This document shows, one piece after another, positions 32,592 through 40,415 of a stretch of DNA of 42,049 nucleotides. The notes under the pieces are model-generated. The model ran no database searches. It saw only the letters and a program-made list of their open reading frames with translations, and had not been told where the DNA came from. The position numbers and the translations under genes were made by a program. The stretch's first letter is position 1. Each line of letters begins with the position of its first letter. The DNA comes from CAYJDG01 sp964368875. GTDB lineage: Bacteria; Pseudomonadota; Alphaproteobacteria; Micavibrionales; Micavibrionaceae. The stretch lies in contig CAYJDG010000017.1 of NCBI GenBank assembly GCA_964368875.1, positions 1 to 42,049 on the forward strand. The letters run 5' to 3'.

Positions 32592-33466
32592 GAAATCAGC
32601 GCCAGTTCGAGCGAAGAGCGGTACGAGCAGGCGGGCAAGGCCGAGATTCTTTCCTTATAGGCTTCGGTTGAAATCCACCCCATGCGCCATGCGACTTCTT
32701 CGGGGGAAGAGATCAGCAGCCGCTGGCGGTTCTGAATCATCTCGACAAAACTTGAGGCCTGCAACATCGATTCCGGTGTACCGATATCGAACCAGACATT
32801 GCCACGGCCCAGCTGGGACGTAGTAATACGCCCCTCCTTGATATAATGGCGGAGCAGGTCAGTGATCTCCAGCTCGCCCCGTGCGGACGGCTTCAGCACT
32901 GCGGCGGCTTCGGCTACATCGCCCGGGAAGAAGTAGAGCCCGGTGATCGCCCATGGCGATATGAAATCTTTAGGCTTCTCGACCACTTCGGTCAGCTTTC
33001 CCTGCGCGTCGAACTTGGCGACGCCGTAGCGTGACGGGTCTTTCACGCCGTAGAGAAAAACATGAGCCTGATCGCCGCTCCCGGCGCTCTGTTCCAGCAG
33101 GGCGGAAAAGCCCTGCCCATAGAAAAAGTTGTCGCCAAGGATCATCGCCACAGGTTCGTTATTGATAAAATCCTTACCCAGAATGAAGGCTTCGGGCAGG
33201 CCGCGCGGGCTCTCCTGCGCGACGTAGTGCAGTGAAAGACCGAATTGCGCCCCGTCCCCTAGCAGGCTCTGAATGGCCTGCAGATCATCCGGGCTGCTGA
33301 TGACCAGAATATCGCGAATACCAGCGAGCATGAGTGAGGTCAGCGGGTAATATAAAGCGGGCTTATCGAAGATCGGCAGTAGCTGCTTGTTCACGGCAAT
33401 CGTCAGCGGATACAGACGGCTGCCTGTGCCCCCGGCGAGAATGATGCCTTTGGTACATTTGGTCAT
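32588..33466 (-). CDS. rfbA: Glucose-1-phosphate thymidylyltransferase
   Basis: RfbA (RmlA) makes dTDP-glucose from glucose-1-phosphate and dTTP, the entry to dTDP-deoxysugars. The nucleotide-binding GGTGSRLYPLT and the NKQLLPIFDKP stretch are intact, as are ILGDNFFYG and VVEKPKDFISPWAITGLYFF. From ATG 33466 the protein has 292 residues, the normal length; the longer open frame overlaps rfbB. Its ATG overlaps the rfbB stop by 4 bases, indicating translational coupling. Confidence 0.95.
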   Translation of the reverse strand: MTKCTKGIILAGGTGSRLYPLTIAVNKQLLPIFDKPALYYPLTSLMLAGIRDILVISSPDDLQAIQSLLGDGAQFGLSLHYVAQESPRGLPEAFILGKDFINNEPVAMILGDNFFYGQGFSALLEQSAGSGDQAHVFLYGVKDPSRYGVAKFDAQGKLTEVVEKPKDFISPWAITGLYFFPGDVAEAAAVLKPSARGELEITDLLRHYIKEGRITTSQLGRGNVWFDIGTPESMLQASSFVEMIQNRQRLLISSPEEVAWRMGWISTEAYKERISALPACSYRSSLELALIS

Positions 33467-34503
33467 GCTGTCCCTGTCTTTCCGAGGCGCTGGCGGGCCG
33501 GCAGACTCATCAGGCGGTCCTGCTCCTGCAGATACCACTCAACTGTCTGCTCAAGGCCGCGTTCCAAAGAAGTCGCAGGTGTCCAACCAAGCTCAGCTTT
33601 GATCTTATCCGTTGCGGTTGCGTACCTGAAATCATGGCCGGGGCGGTCGGTGACGTAACTGATCAGCTCGCGGTAGGGTTTGCCGGACGCACGCGGCTGC
33701 TTTTTGTCGAGCAAAGCGCAGAGCGTCTCAACGATATCGATATTGCGCACATCCTTGCCGCCACCGATGCAGTAAGTCGCGCCGGGTGCAGCGTTCTTCA
33801 GCACACGCCACAGACCTTCGACATGATCAGTCACATAAAGCCAATCGCGCACCTGTTGGCCTTGCCCGTAAACCGGCAGCGGCTTTTCTTCCAGTGCCGA
33901 GAGAATCATCAAAGGTATGAGTTTCTCTGGATACTGATGTGGGCCGTAATTGTTGGAGGCGTTGATGATGATGCCCGGAAATTTATAGGTCTTGGTATAG
34001 CCGCGCACAAGCAGGTCTGATGAGGCCTTGGACGCAGAATAGGGTGAGTTCGGCTGGTAGGGCGATGTCTCACTGAAATGCCCGCTCTCGCCAAGGGCCC
34101 CGAAGACCTCGTCAGTTGAAAGGTGGACGAATTTGAATTGGCTTTTGTCGGCTAAGCCCTGCCAGTAATCGAACGCCGCCTTGACCATCGTATGGGTGCC
34201 GACGATGTTGGTATCGATAAATACCTGCGGCCCGTCAATCGAGCGGTCGACATGGCTTTCGGCTGCCATATGCAGAACGGCATCAGGCTTGAAGGAGGCG
34301 AACAAAGCATTGATCTTCGGCGCGTCACAAATATCGACTTTTTCAAACTGGTGCTGGGGATGATTCTGGTGCTCACCAAGATTATCGAGCGATCCCGCAT
34401 AGGTCAGCTTGTCGATATTGAGAACGCTACAGCCCTCATTCAACAGACGAATGACCGCATGGGAGCCGATAAATCCCGCACCACCTGTGACCAGAACTTT
34501 CAT
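33463..34503 (-). CDS. rfbB: dTDP-glucose 4,6-dehydratase
   Basis: RfbB (RmlB) converts dTDP-glucose to dTDP-4-keto-6-deoxyglucose using bound NAD. It is an extended SDR with GGAGFIGSH at the N-terminus, HLSTDEVFG (catalytic Thr-Asp-Glu) and YSASKASSD holding the Tyr and Lys. The 346 residues match the family. Its product is the branch point for rhamnose and for 3-amino and branched sugars, and the downstream and upstream genes contain enzymes for several of these routes. It lies 2 bases after the SDR gene at 34506. Confidence 0.96.
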   Translation of the reverse strand: MKVLVTGGAGFIGSHAVIRLLNEGCSVLNIDKLTYAGSLDNLGEHQNHPQHQFEKVDICDAPKINALFASFKPDAVLHMAAESHVDRSIDGPQVFIDTNIVGTHTMVKAAFDYWQGLADKSQFKFVHLSTDEVFGALGESGHFSETSPYQPNSPYSASKASSDLLVRGYTKTYKFPGIIINASNNYGPHQYPEKLIPLMILSALEEKPLPVYGQGQQVRDWLYVTDHVEGLWRVLKNAAPGATYCIGGGKDVRNIDIVETLCALLDKKQPRASGKPYRELISYVTDRPGHDFRYATATDKIKAELGWTPATSLERGLEQTVEWYLQEQDRLMSLPARQRLGKTGTA

Positions 34504-34505
34504 GA

Positions 34506-35441
34506 TCAGGCCGCTTTCAGATCGGCGCGGAGCAGGCCGATGGTTTCATGAACGGCGGTCTTGAGATCGCCGGTGAAGGTAAAGCCTTTGTCCTGAATGC
34601 GTGCGCTGGACACTTCATAAGACAGCTGGTTCATAATCTTGTTATCAACCAGAGTGACGCTCAGGTCTGGCACGACCGCGCGGATCGTATCGACGACATC
34701 GCGCACCGTATAGTTGCGCGTGACGATGTTATAGAGGCGGTTGTCGAACAGGTTCTGCTCAATCACGAAGGCAATAAAGCGGCTCGCATCATCAAGGCTG
34801 AGGTACGGGCGTTTCTGGTCCATGGCCGTGCGCCACACGGTGATCGGCGTGCCCATCGCCGCCTGCCAGCAGAATTTATTGACGGCGGTGTGGAAACGCA
34901 TTCCGGCGGAGGTGCCGAAAATCGTCCCGAATCGGCAAAGAGAATATTTCAACCCTTTGTCGCCATAAGATTTGATCAGCGCCTCTTCCTGAATTTTGCA
35001 ATCGGCATAAGGGCTTTGTGGCTGAAGGTTGTCGCAGTCTTCATCGACCAGACCTTCCTGCACCCCATATACGCTGGTCGAGGATGGGAACAGCAGCGGC
35101 ACGCCCGTGCGAATACAGGCTTCGGCAAGGGCCGAGGTCGCGGGCAGGTTGTTGTCGAAAATCAAATTCGGGTTGCTGGCGGTTCCGGCGGCGTCGGTGG
35201 TTGCACCCAGATGGATTACCGCTTTCGCCCCGGCAAGTTCCTGATCGAGATTGGTGTCCTGAATGCTTTTCTCAACCAGCGTGTAGGCCAGGGATTTGGG
35301 CAGATTGAACAGGCTGCAATACCGCTGTGTCGACAGATTGTCGATGATCGTCACCGATGCTCCCGGCAGCAAAGCGGGCATCTGGCGCAGAAAATCAGAT
35401 CCGATATGGCCTAATCCGCCTGTGACAACAATTTTGGTCAT
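34506..35441 (-). CDS. NAD-dependent epimerase/dehydratase (extended SDR)
   Basis: The 311-residue protein is an extended SDR with the cofactor loop GGLGHIG near residues 8-14, the SSTSVYG segment and the catalytic pair in YADCK. Related proteins reduce or epimerise nucleotide sugars, often at C4. Its position between the ketoisomerase gene and rfbB suggests a dTDP-keto-sugar substrate, for example a 4-keto reduction completing one of the cluster's sugars. The exact reaction cannot be read. Its start overlaps the ketoisomerase stop by 4 bases. Confidence 0.88.
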   Translation of the reverse strand: MTKIVVTGGLGHIGSDFLRQMPALLPGASVTIIDNLSTQRYCSLFNLPKSLAYTLVEKSIQDTNLDQELAGAKAVIHLGATTDAAGTASNPNLIFDNNLPATSALAEACIRTGVPLLFPSSTSVYGVQEGLVDEDCDNLQPQSPYADCKIQEEALIKSYGDKGLKYSLCRFGTIFGTSAGMRFHTAVNKFCWQAAMGTPITVWRTAMDQKRPYLSLDDASRFIAFVIEQNLFDNRLYNIVTRNYTVRDVVDTIRAVVPDLSVTLVDNKIMNQLSYEVSSARIQDKGFTFTGDLKTAVHETIGLLRADLKAA

Positions 35442-35842
35442 GAAGTTACTCCACGGTATTTTTTGAAATCCTGATAATCCCGTATGTAATCGGTTTCATC
35501 ATAGGGTTGATCGGTCAGCACCATCAGGATGCTGTCCTGCGCGTAAGTCTGCTCTCCCCAGATGCCTGCGGGAATGAGGATGCCGCGGCCCGGCGTATCG
35601 AGGGTAATGGTCTGGCGGCTTGCCCCATCATCGATGGTCAGCTCCGTTTGACCCTTAAGGCAAACTAGCAATTGCTTGCAGATGCGGTGCGCATGAAAGC
35701 CACGCTCGCAAGCCTCCGTCGCATTCACCACAAAGACGCGCTTGATCGGGAAGGGGACGGCCTCGTAGATCGACAGCGATGCGTCGGCAGTATCCTTGAC
35801 CGGAAAGGCGATATCCTGAATGTCGGAGAGGCGGGCGCTCAA
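35438..35842 (-). CDS. FdtA/QdtA-type dTDP-4-oxo-6-deoxyglucose 3,4-ketoisomerase
   Basis: The 134-residue cupin matches the FdtA/QdtA family, which moves the keto group of dTDP-4-keto-6-deoxyglucose from C4 to C3 in preparation for 3-amination. The family stretch RGFHAHRICKQLLVCLKG (His-x-His active site) and the C-terminal YDETDYIRDYQDF are intact. Whether the product has the gluco (Qui3N) or galacto (Fuc3N) configuration cannot be decided by eye. It lies 4 bases after the first aminotransferase gene and overlaps the SDR gene by 4 bases. Confidence 0.88.
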   Translation of the reverse strand: MSARLSDIQDIAFPVKDTADASLSIYEAVPFPIKRVFVVNATEACERGFHAHRICKQLLVCLKGQTELTIDDGASRQTITLDTPGRGILIPAGIWGEQTYAQDSILMVLTDQPYDETDYIRDYQDFKKYRGVTS

Positions 35843-35846
35843 AATC

Positions 35847-36980
35847 TTACATCCCCAGAATTGTTTTGATGCCCTGCGCGTAACGCATGATCTGCTCTTC
35901 GGTCAGCGAGAAGGCGCACGGCAGGTTGATGCCGCGGGATGAAACATCATACGCGACCGGACAGCTCTTGCGTCCTTGCGCGTCCTGATCCGGGAAGGCG
36001 GGCAACGATTGCAACGGATAAAAGAACGGGCGCACCGGCAGGCCGAGCGCGGAGAGTTTCTCCATCACCTGTTCCTTAGTGATGTTATGCGATTTGCCGA
36101 AGACGAGCGCCGGGCACCACACACCGTTGATGATATTGCCAGGCTCGGGGTTCAGCAGGATATCGGGAACGTCGGCCAGATGTTTCGCAAACGTCTTCCA
36201 GATCCAGCGTTTACGCTCGACCAGCTCATCGACACGCTTGAACTGCGCATAGGCGAGCGAGGCCTGCAAATTGGACGGCATATATTTGAACGTGACTTCG
36301 GTATTGTAATAGGTGCCGGGTGCGCGGCCATGATCGCGGATGAATTTGCAGCGTGCATATAACGCGTCATCATCCAGCAGCAGGCAACCGCCTTCGCCTG
36401 TGGTGATAGTTTTGGTGCGGTGAAAGCTGAACACTGATCCGATGCCGAATTTCCCCGCCCGTACGCCGCCATACATCGAACCCAATGCTTCGGCGGCATC
36501 TTCGATCAGATAAATGCCCGCTTCGTCGCACACGGCTTTGATGCCGTCCATATCCGGCATATTGCCGAACAGGTCGACGACGATGACCGCTTTGGTTTTC
36601 GGCGTGATGCAGGCTTTGATGGATTCAGGCGTCACGCACCAGTGAACCGGATCGATGTCGGCGAAGACAGGGGTTGCGCGTTGATAGACGACAGGCGCGA
36701 CCGAGGCGATCCAAGTGCATTGCGGAGCAATGACTTCATCGCCGTCGGTGATGCCAAGGCCGTCGAGCAAAAGGTGGATCGAGGTCGTGCAGTTCGGAGT
36801 CATCAACGCATATTTGCGCCCGTGCCATGCAGCGAATTCTTTTTCGAAGGTTTCGACATACTTGTAAGCGTCTTTGCCGTACCAGCCGTTGCGCAGCATG
36901 TCGGTGACAATGGCAATATCTTCTTCCGTGACCCACGGTCCGGCCATCTGGATTTCATCTGATTTTGGTAAGGCAGACAT
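35847..36980 (-). CDS. DegT/DnrJ/EryC1-family aminotransferase, perosamine-synthase-like
   Basis: The 377-residue PLP enzyme has the internal-aldimine Lys190 in SFHRTKTITTGEGG, the cofactor-contacting IEDAAEALG (Asp161) and TPNCTTSIHLLL. The SFHxTKTxTTGEGG form is typical of perosamine-synthase and related sugar 4-aminotransferases rather than the 3-aminotransferase encoded at 39299-40411. Substrate is therefore possibly a 4-keto sugar, but this is inference from a motif. An 80-base AT-rich gap precedes it, the largest in the cluster, with a weak promoter candidate and an AAAGAG ribosome site. Confidence 0.9.
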   Translation of the reverse strand: MSALPKSDEIQMAGPWVTEEDIAIVTDMLRNGWYGKDAYKYVETFEKEFAAWHGRKYALMTPNCTTSIHLLLDGLGITDGDEVIAPQCTWIASVAPVVYQRATPVFADIDPVHWCVTPESIKACITPKTKAVIVVDLFGNMPDMDGIKAVCDEAGIYLIEDAAEALGSMYGGVRAGKFGIGSVFSFHRTKTITTGEGGCLLLDDDALYARCKFIRDHGRAPGTYYNTEVTFKYMPSNLQASLAYAQFKRVDELVERKRWIWKTFAKHLADVPDILLNPEPGNIINGVWCPALVFGKSHNITKEQVMEKLSALGLPVRPFFYPLQSLPAFPDQDAQGRKSCPVAYDVSSRGINLPCAFSLTEEQIMRYAQGIKTILGM

Positions 36981-37012
36981 AAACAGCTCTTTTGTTCTAT
37001 TTTCAGAGCCAG

Positions 37013-37041
37013 ATCATAGAGCGTTTACATGCGATTTAGAA
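37013..37041 (-). promoter_or_regulatory. Weak internal promoter candidate in the sugar operon
   Basis: On the reverse strand TTCTAA (37041-37036), a 17-base spacer and TATGAT (37018-37013) precede the aminotransferase ATG by 32 bases. The -35 box is poor. The 80-base AT-rich gap is unlike the overlapping junctions elsewhere in the cluster. Confidence 0.25.
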
Positions 37042-37060
37042 GGGCATATTTTGATTATGT

Positions 37061-37798
37061 CTAATTTATAACGCTCTGCGTCAGCGCGAGTGAGACGGGC
37101 AAAGGCTCGTCCCCATTTTCAAGCAGAGCGGTATAACCGTTCGCTGAAAAATCATGAGCCAGAATTTTGCTGAGCGCAGTTTCTGCGTCGTCCTGCAGCG
37201 TCACCAGACGATCAGCCAAAAGATCTTTGCGCTTGCGTGTCGGCAGCTCCGGTTGACCCTGCGGGCGGGGTTCCTCTGTCGTCAGGCGCAAGTCTGTCCA
37301 GCTTGAACAAAAAAGTTCAATCGCCGCAGGTTCGACCCGGTTGTATAAATCTTCGCCGCGCACCGGAAGCGTAAAAGGAATTTCCACCTGTGCCCAGATC
37401 GGCCCTTCATCCACCCCGGCGGTGATCTGATGCAAGGTCGCGCCTGCGGGAACTTGGTCGCGGATCGCCCAGACGATCGGATCGCGTCCACGTCCATAGG
37501 GCAGATAGCTTGGGTGCATATTGACGGAGCGCGTCACGCGGCCCAGCAAATCCTCGCGGAAAATATACGCACTCCAGATATTGATCAGCCAGTCATACTC
37601 CTGCCCGGCGGTGATCGCGGCCGGATCGCACGTCGCCAGATCATGCCATTTAACCCCGTTTTTATTGAGAAAATCTACAATCAGCGCCTTGTCGGGGTCG
37701 CCGACAAAGATCGTGTATTCGTCTTCAGGGTGATGCGCGAGCAGCCATTTGAGGCACGCAAGTCCAGTGGTCTTGGCAACGAACGCAAGGATGCGCAT
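37061..37798 (-). CDS. Sugar N-formyltransferase-like protein
   Basis: The 245-residue protein has the formyltransferase core with the catalytic triad Asn93, His95 and Asp130 in VNMHPSYLPYGRGRDP and AGVDEGPI. It is related to methionyl-tRNA formyltransferase but lacks its tRNA-binding domain, and resembles the N-formyltransferases that use N10-formyltetrahydrofolate on dTDP-amino sugars (WlaRD, VioF, QdtF type). With the ketoisomerase and 3-aminotransferase in the same operon, a dTDP-3-formamido-3,6-dideoxyhexose is the likely product. The N-terminal part is more divergent than the catalytic core. The start shares one base with the upstream stop. Confidence 0.85.
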   Translation of the reverse strand: MRILAFVAKTTGLACLKWLLAHHPEDEYTIFVGDPDKALIVDFLNKNGVKWHDLATCDPAAITAGQEYDWLINIWSAYIFREDLLGRVTRSVNMHPSYLPYGRGRDPIVWAIRDQVPAGATLHQITAGVDEGPIWAQVEIPFTLPVRGEDLYNRVEPAAIELFCSSWTDLRLTTEEPRPQGQPELPTRKRKDLLADRLVTLQDDAETALSKILAHDFSANGYTALLENGDEPLPVSLALTQSVIN

Positions 37799-38571
37799 TA
37801 CTCACCTTTGCGTTTGCAGAAAATAAAGTGAGCCGCTTTTTTGAGGCGATGTGTCTCCGGCAAAGCGTGGCTCGCGAAATACTCATCACCCGGGAGCGGA
37901 TAGAAGTAGCTGCGATAAACAAGCTCATATGGTGTTTTATCCCAGTACGCCATAAAGCGCTCGATGTTATTGAACTTCACGGGAATGATCCGGTCGCCGT
38001 AATGCTGGGCTGTGACGAAGGTTGGAATCTCGCCAACCAGCATATCCGAAAGAACGATCACGCTTGGATCACAGGCGGCAATCAGTTCATTGAGCTTCGC
38101 TTCCCAATTCTCGATATATTGCAACACACTCCCACAATGCAGAACATCGGCGGTGTAATCTTCCGCGCTGCTGGCAAAGGACAGCCCCGGCAGTTGCGAC
38201 AGCTCTGGCGGAATGGTTGCTACGACTTCAGGTGTCTCGACCACTCTGCATTGCAGGCGGCTTTCTGCTTGCGGCAGTTTGCTCAGCAGGTCGAGATAGG
38301 TCTGGCCCATCGCGCCGCCGTAATCGAGCATGTAGACGTTTTTTTTCTGCTGCAACATCGGTGCAAGAAATGCCGCCAGCGGGTAATCGCGTGATTTTGC
38401 CGCATCCGGTATGACGGATTTCGTCTGTAGTCCGGCCAGAATAGCGGCTGCTCGCTCTTTCTGTTTGCTGGTCCATAGATCAGTATCAAAGAGGCCTGTC
38501 CCAGACGGCACCTGATCAAAGCGGTCGTAGATTCCCGCCCAGATACTGTCCTGCGTCACGGCCCCGCTCAT
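37798..38571 (-). CDS. Putative methyltransferase, TIGR04325 family
   Basis: The 257-residue protein resembles the TIGR04325 family of putative methyltransferases found in surface-polysaccharide clusters. It has the early aromatic IWAGIYDRFDQVP region, the glycine-rich MLDYGGAMGQTY (about 80-91) as SAM loop, and LHCGSVLQYIENW. What it methylates in any organism is not known to me; a sugar or lipid-linked glycan is likely from the context. Its stop overlaps the formyltransferase start by one base, and it starts 3 bases after the CmcI-like gene. Confidence 0.82.
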   Translation of the reverse strand: MSGAVTQDSIWAGIYDRFDQVPSGTGLFDTDLWTSKQKERAAAILAGLQTKSVIPDAAKSRDYPLAAFLAPMLQQKKNVYMLDYGGAMGQTYLDLLSKLPQAESRLQCRVVETPEVVATIPPELSQLPGLSFASSAEDYTADVLHCGSVLQYIENWEAKLNELIAACDPSVIVLSDMLVGEIPTFVTAQHYGDRIIPVKFNNIERFMAYWDKTPYELVYRSYFYPLPGDEYFASHALPETHRLKKAAHFIFCKRKGE

Positions 38572-38574
38572 GAC

Positions 38575-39309
38575 CTATTTCACGCAGCGCAGATACCCGC
38601 CCTTGTCGAACGTGATCAGAACCTTACCGTTATAATATGGATCGAGTTCAAAGCGGTCGCTCTCTTTCAGGAACGCATTGACCGCAGTTTTCGGGTTGTC
38701 ACCCGGGCCCCATGGGCGCGGACGATGCTCTTGCACAGGGATATCTTCAACAATCGTGTCCGAGACGATGATGTAAGAATCCTTGCCGACCAGAGGTGAA
38801 TAAAGGCGCAGTTCTTCGAGAACATGTTCATGGGTGTGATTGCTGTCCAGCATCAGCATCACCGTATCGCCAGCTTTGACATGTGTCTTGACCTGATCGA
38901 CGATGCTTTGCTCGATGGAAGAACCCTGAATCAGCTCGATCCGTTTGGAAAAATTATACCCCATGATGAGGTCGATATTTTTTTGCGGCAGAACCAGGTC
39001 GACACCGACGATCTTGCCCTTGCCGATCAGCTCCATCATGGCCGCATAGAAAACGATGCTGCCACCCCATGCCACGCCGGTTTCGATGATGACATCGGGT
39101 TTGACTTTCCACACCAGCTCCTGCGCGGCGATGATGTCCTCGGTCGACTGGATAATCGGCAGGCCGAACCAGTTCCATTGATAGGCATGGAAATGGCGGT
39201 CCGATTTGGTGATCAAATCGAGCGCGATCTTCTGCACCTCGTTGTCGTTGGACAGGCTTTCCGCATTTTTCAGGCGGTCCTGATCCAGTTGGGCGCGATC
39301 AAAGGTCAT
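38575..39309 (-). CDS. CmcI-like (cephalosporin hydroxylase / rhamnosyl O-methyltransferase family) protein
   Basis: The 244-residue protein belongs to the CmcI family of SAM-dependent O-methyltransferases, which despite the name are mostly found in polysaccharide loci. It has IIETGVAWGGSIVFYAAMM as the SAM-binding region, LMLDSNHTHEHVLEEL and IVSDTIVED with the acidic residues expected for metal binding, and RPWGPGDNPKTAVNAFL. O-methylation of a sugar, perhaps as a chain cap, is inferred. Its first 11 bases overlap the end of the upstream aminotransferase gene. Confidence 0.87.
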   Translation of the reverse strand: MTFDRAQLDQDRLKNAESLSNDNEVQKIALDLITKSDRHFHAYQWNWFGLPIIQSTEDIIAAQELVWKVKPDVIIETGVAWGGSIVFYAAMMELIGKGKIVGVDLVLPQKNIDLIMGYNFSKRIELIQGSSIEQSIVDQVKTHVKAGDTVMLMLDSNHTHEHVLEELRLYSPLVGKDSYIIVSDTIVEDIPVQEHRPRPWGPGDNPKTAVNAFLKESDRFELDPYYNGKVLITFDKGGYLRCVK

Positions 39310-40411
39310 TCATAAACTCCGCTATTTTCTTGGCTGAGGCGGTTGGAAATTCAGGGTATATCGGCAAACTGAGCACAGAATTGCTTAAACGCTCAGTCAC
39401 TGTCAACCCGCCCGGGGGTAGGGTGACGAGATTACTGTAGCCGGGGTGCAAATGGGCCGGAACGGCGTAATGGATACCGGCCTCGACATTCTGTTCTTTC
39501 AGGCGCGCAATGATCCGGTCGCGCTCGGGATGCGCAACTACATAAAGATGATAGGCCGGATTTGTCTCCGGCTGGGCTTGCGGGCGCTGATATTTAGACC
39601 AGTCAAGCGCCGCGTCATATGCCGCTGCAATTGCGCGGCGCTGATCCAGGCTGGCGCTCAATGTCTTAAGCTTGATCGACAACACGGCGGCCTGCAGCGG
39701 ATCGAGGCGGGAGAGCATCCCCGGAGCCTGCGCCACACGGTGTGCGTCCCATCCATATTGGCGCAGTTGCTTGATCTTGTCGGTGAGGGCTGTGTCATTG
39801 CTGATGACGGCTCCGCCGTCGCCAATCGCGCCGAGATTTTTGGTTGGATAAAAACTGAAACACCCGGCCACGCCGAGCGTGCCGACTTTTTTACCTTTGT
39901 AGATGGCCCCATGCGCCTGCGCGCAATCTTCGATGACAGGGATGCTGTGGCGTTTCGCAATCTCCAGAATTTCATCCAGAGCGCACGTGAAGCCGTAGAG
40001 ATGAACCGGGATGATCGCTTTTGTCTTGGGCGTGATGGCCGCCTCAAGTTTGGTGACATCAAGCGTCGCAGTCGCAGCATCGACATCGACCAGTACAGGC
40101 CGTGCCCCGGTCAGGACGATTGCTGAGACGGTGGCCAGTGCGGTGTGTGCAACGGTGACGATCTCATCGCCCGGTCCGATCCCGAGCGCGAGCATCGCCA
40201 GTACCAGCGCATCCGTACCGCTGCCAACCCCTGCGGCAGAGGCGCATCCGTTCCATGCTGCGAATTCAGTTTCAAAAGTATCGACCAGCGGCCCGAGAAT
40301 ATGCGGGCCCTGATCGCAGACCTGTTCGACCGCAGACAGAATCTCGGCGCGGTGCGACCGGAACTGGTCGACCGGGTTGCCGAAGAAAACTTTCTCGTTG
40401 AACAATGGCAT
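39299..40411 (-). CDS. FdtB/QdtB-type dTDP-3-keto-6-deoxyhexose 3-aminotransferase
   Basis: The 370-residue PLP enzyme of the DegT/DnrJ/EryC1 family has the catalytic Lys191 in SFYPTKNLGAIGDGG, VIEDCAQAHGA for cofactor contact and the N-terminal ILGPLVDTFETEFA region. The SFYPTKNLGAxGDGG form is characteristic of sugar 3-aminotransferases such as FdtB, QdtB, DesV and TylB, which use glutamate to aminate a 3-keto sugar. It would act directly after the ketoisomerase at 35438-35842. It begins 4 bases after the C-methyltransferase gene stop. Confidence 0.9.
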   Translation of the reverse strand: MPLFNEKVFFGNPVDQFRSHRAEILSAVEQVCDQGPHILGPLVDTFETEFAAWNGCASAAGVGSGTDALVLAMLALGIGPGDEIVTVAHTALATVSAIVLTGARPVLVDVDAATATLDVTKLEAAITPKTKAIIPVHLYGFTCALDEILEIAKRHSIPVIEDCAQAHGAIYKGKKVGTLGVAGCFSFYPTKNLGAIGDGGAVISNDTALTDKIKQLRQYGWDAHRVAQAPGMLSRLDPLQAAVLSIKLKTLSASLDQRRAIAAAYDAALDWSKYQRPQAQPETNPAYHLYVVAHPERDRIIARLKEQNVEAGIHYAVPAHLHPGYSNLVTLPPGGLTVTERLSNSVLSLPIYPEFPTASAKKIAEFMNDL

Positions 40412-40415
40412 GGAT

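Noticed and set aside
34548..35414. 288-codon forward frame opposite the SDR gene
   Set aside because: It mirrors the SDR codons. The reverse protein has the cofactor loop and catalytic pair, while the forward translation has no domain.
32052..35441. Complete dTDP-rhamnose pathway
   Set aside because: rfbA and rfbB are present, but the RmlC-like protein is atypical and no RmlD-type reductase with the expected features is seen; the SDR at 34506-35441 is not recognisably RmlD.
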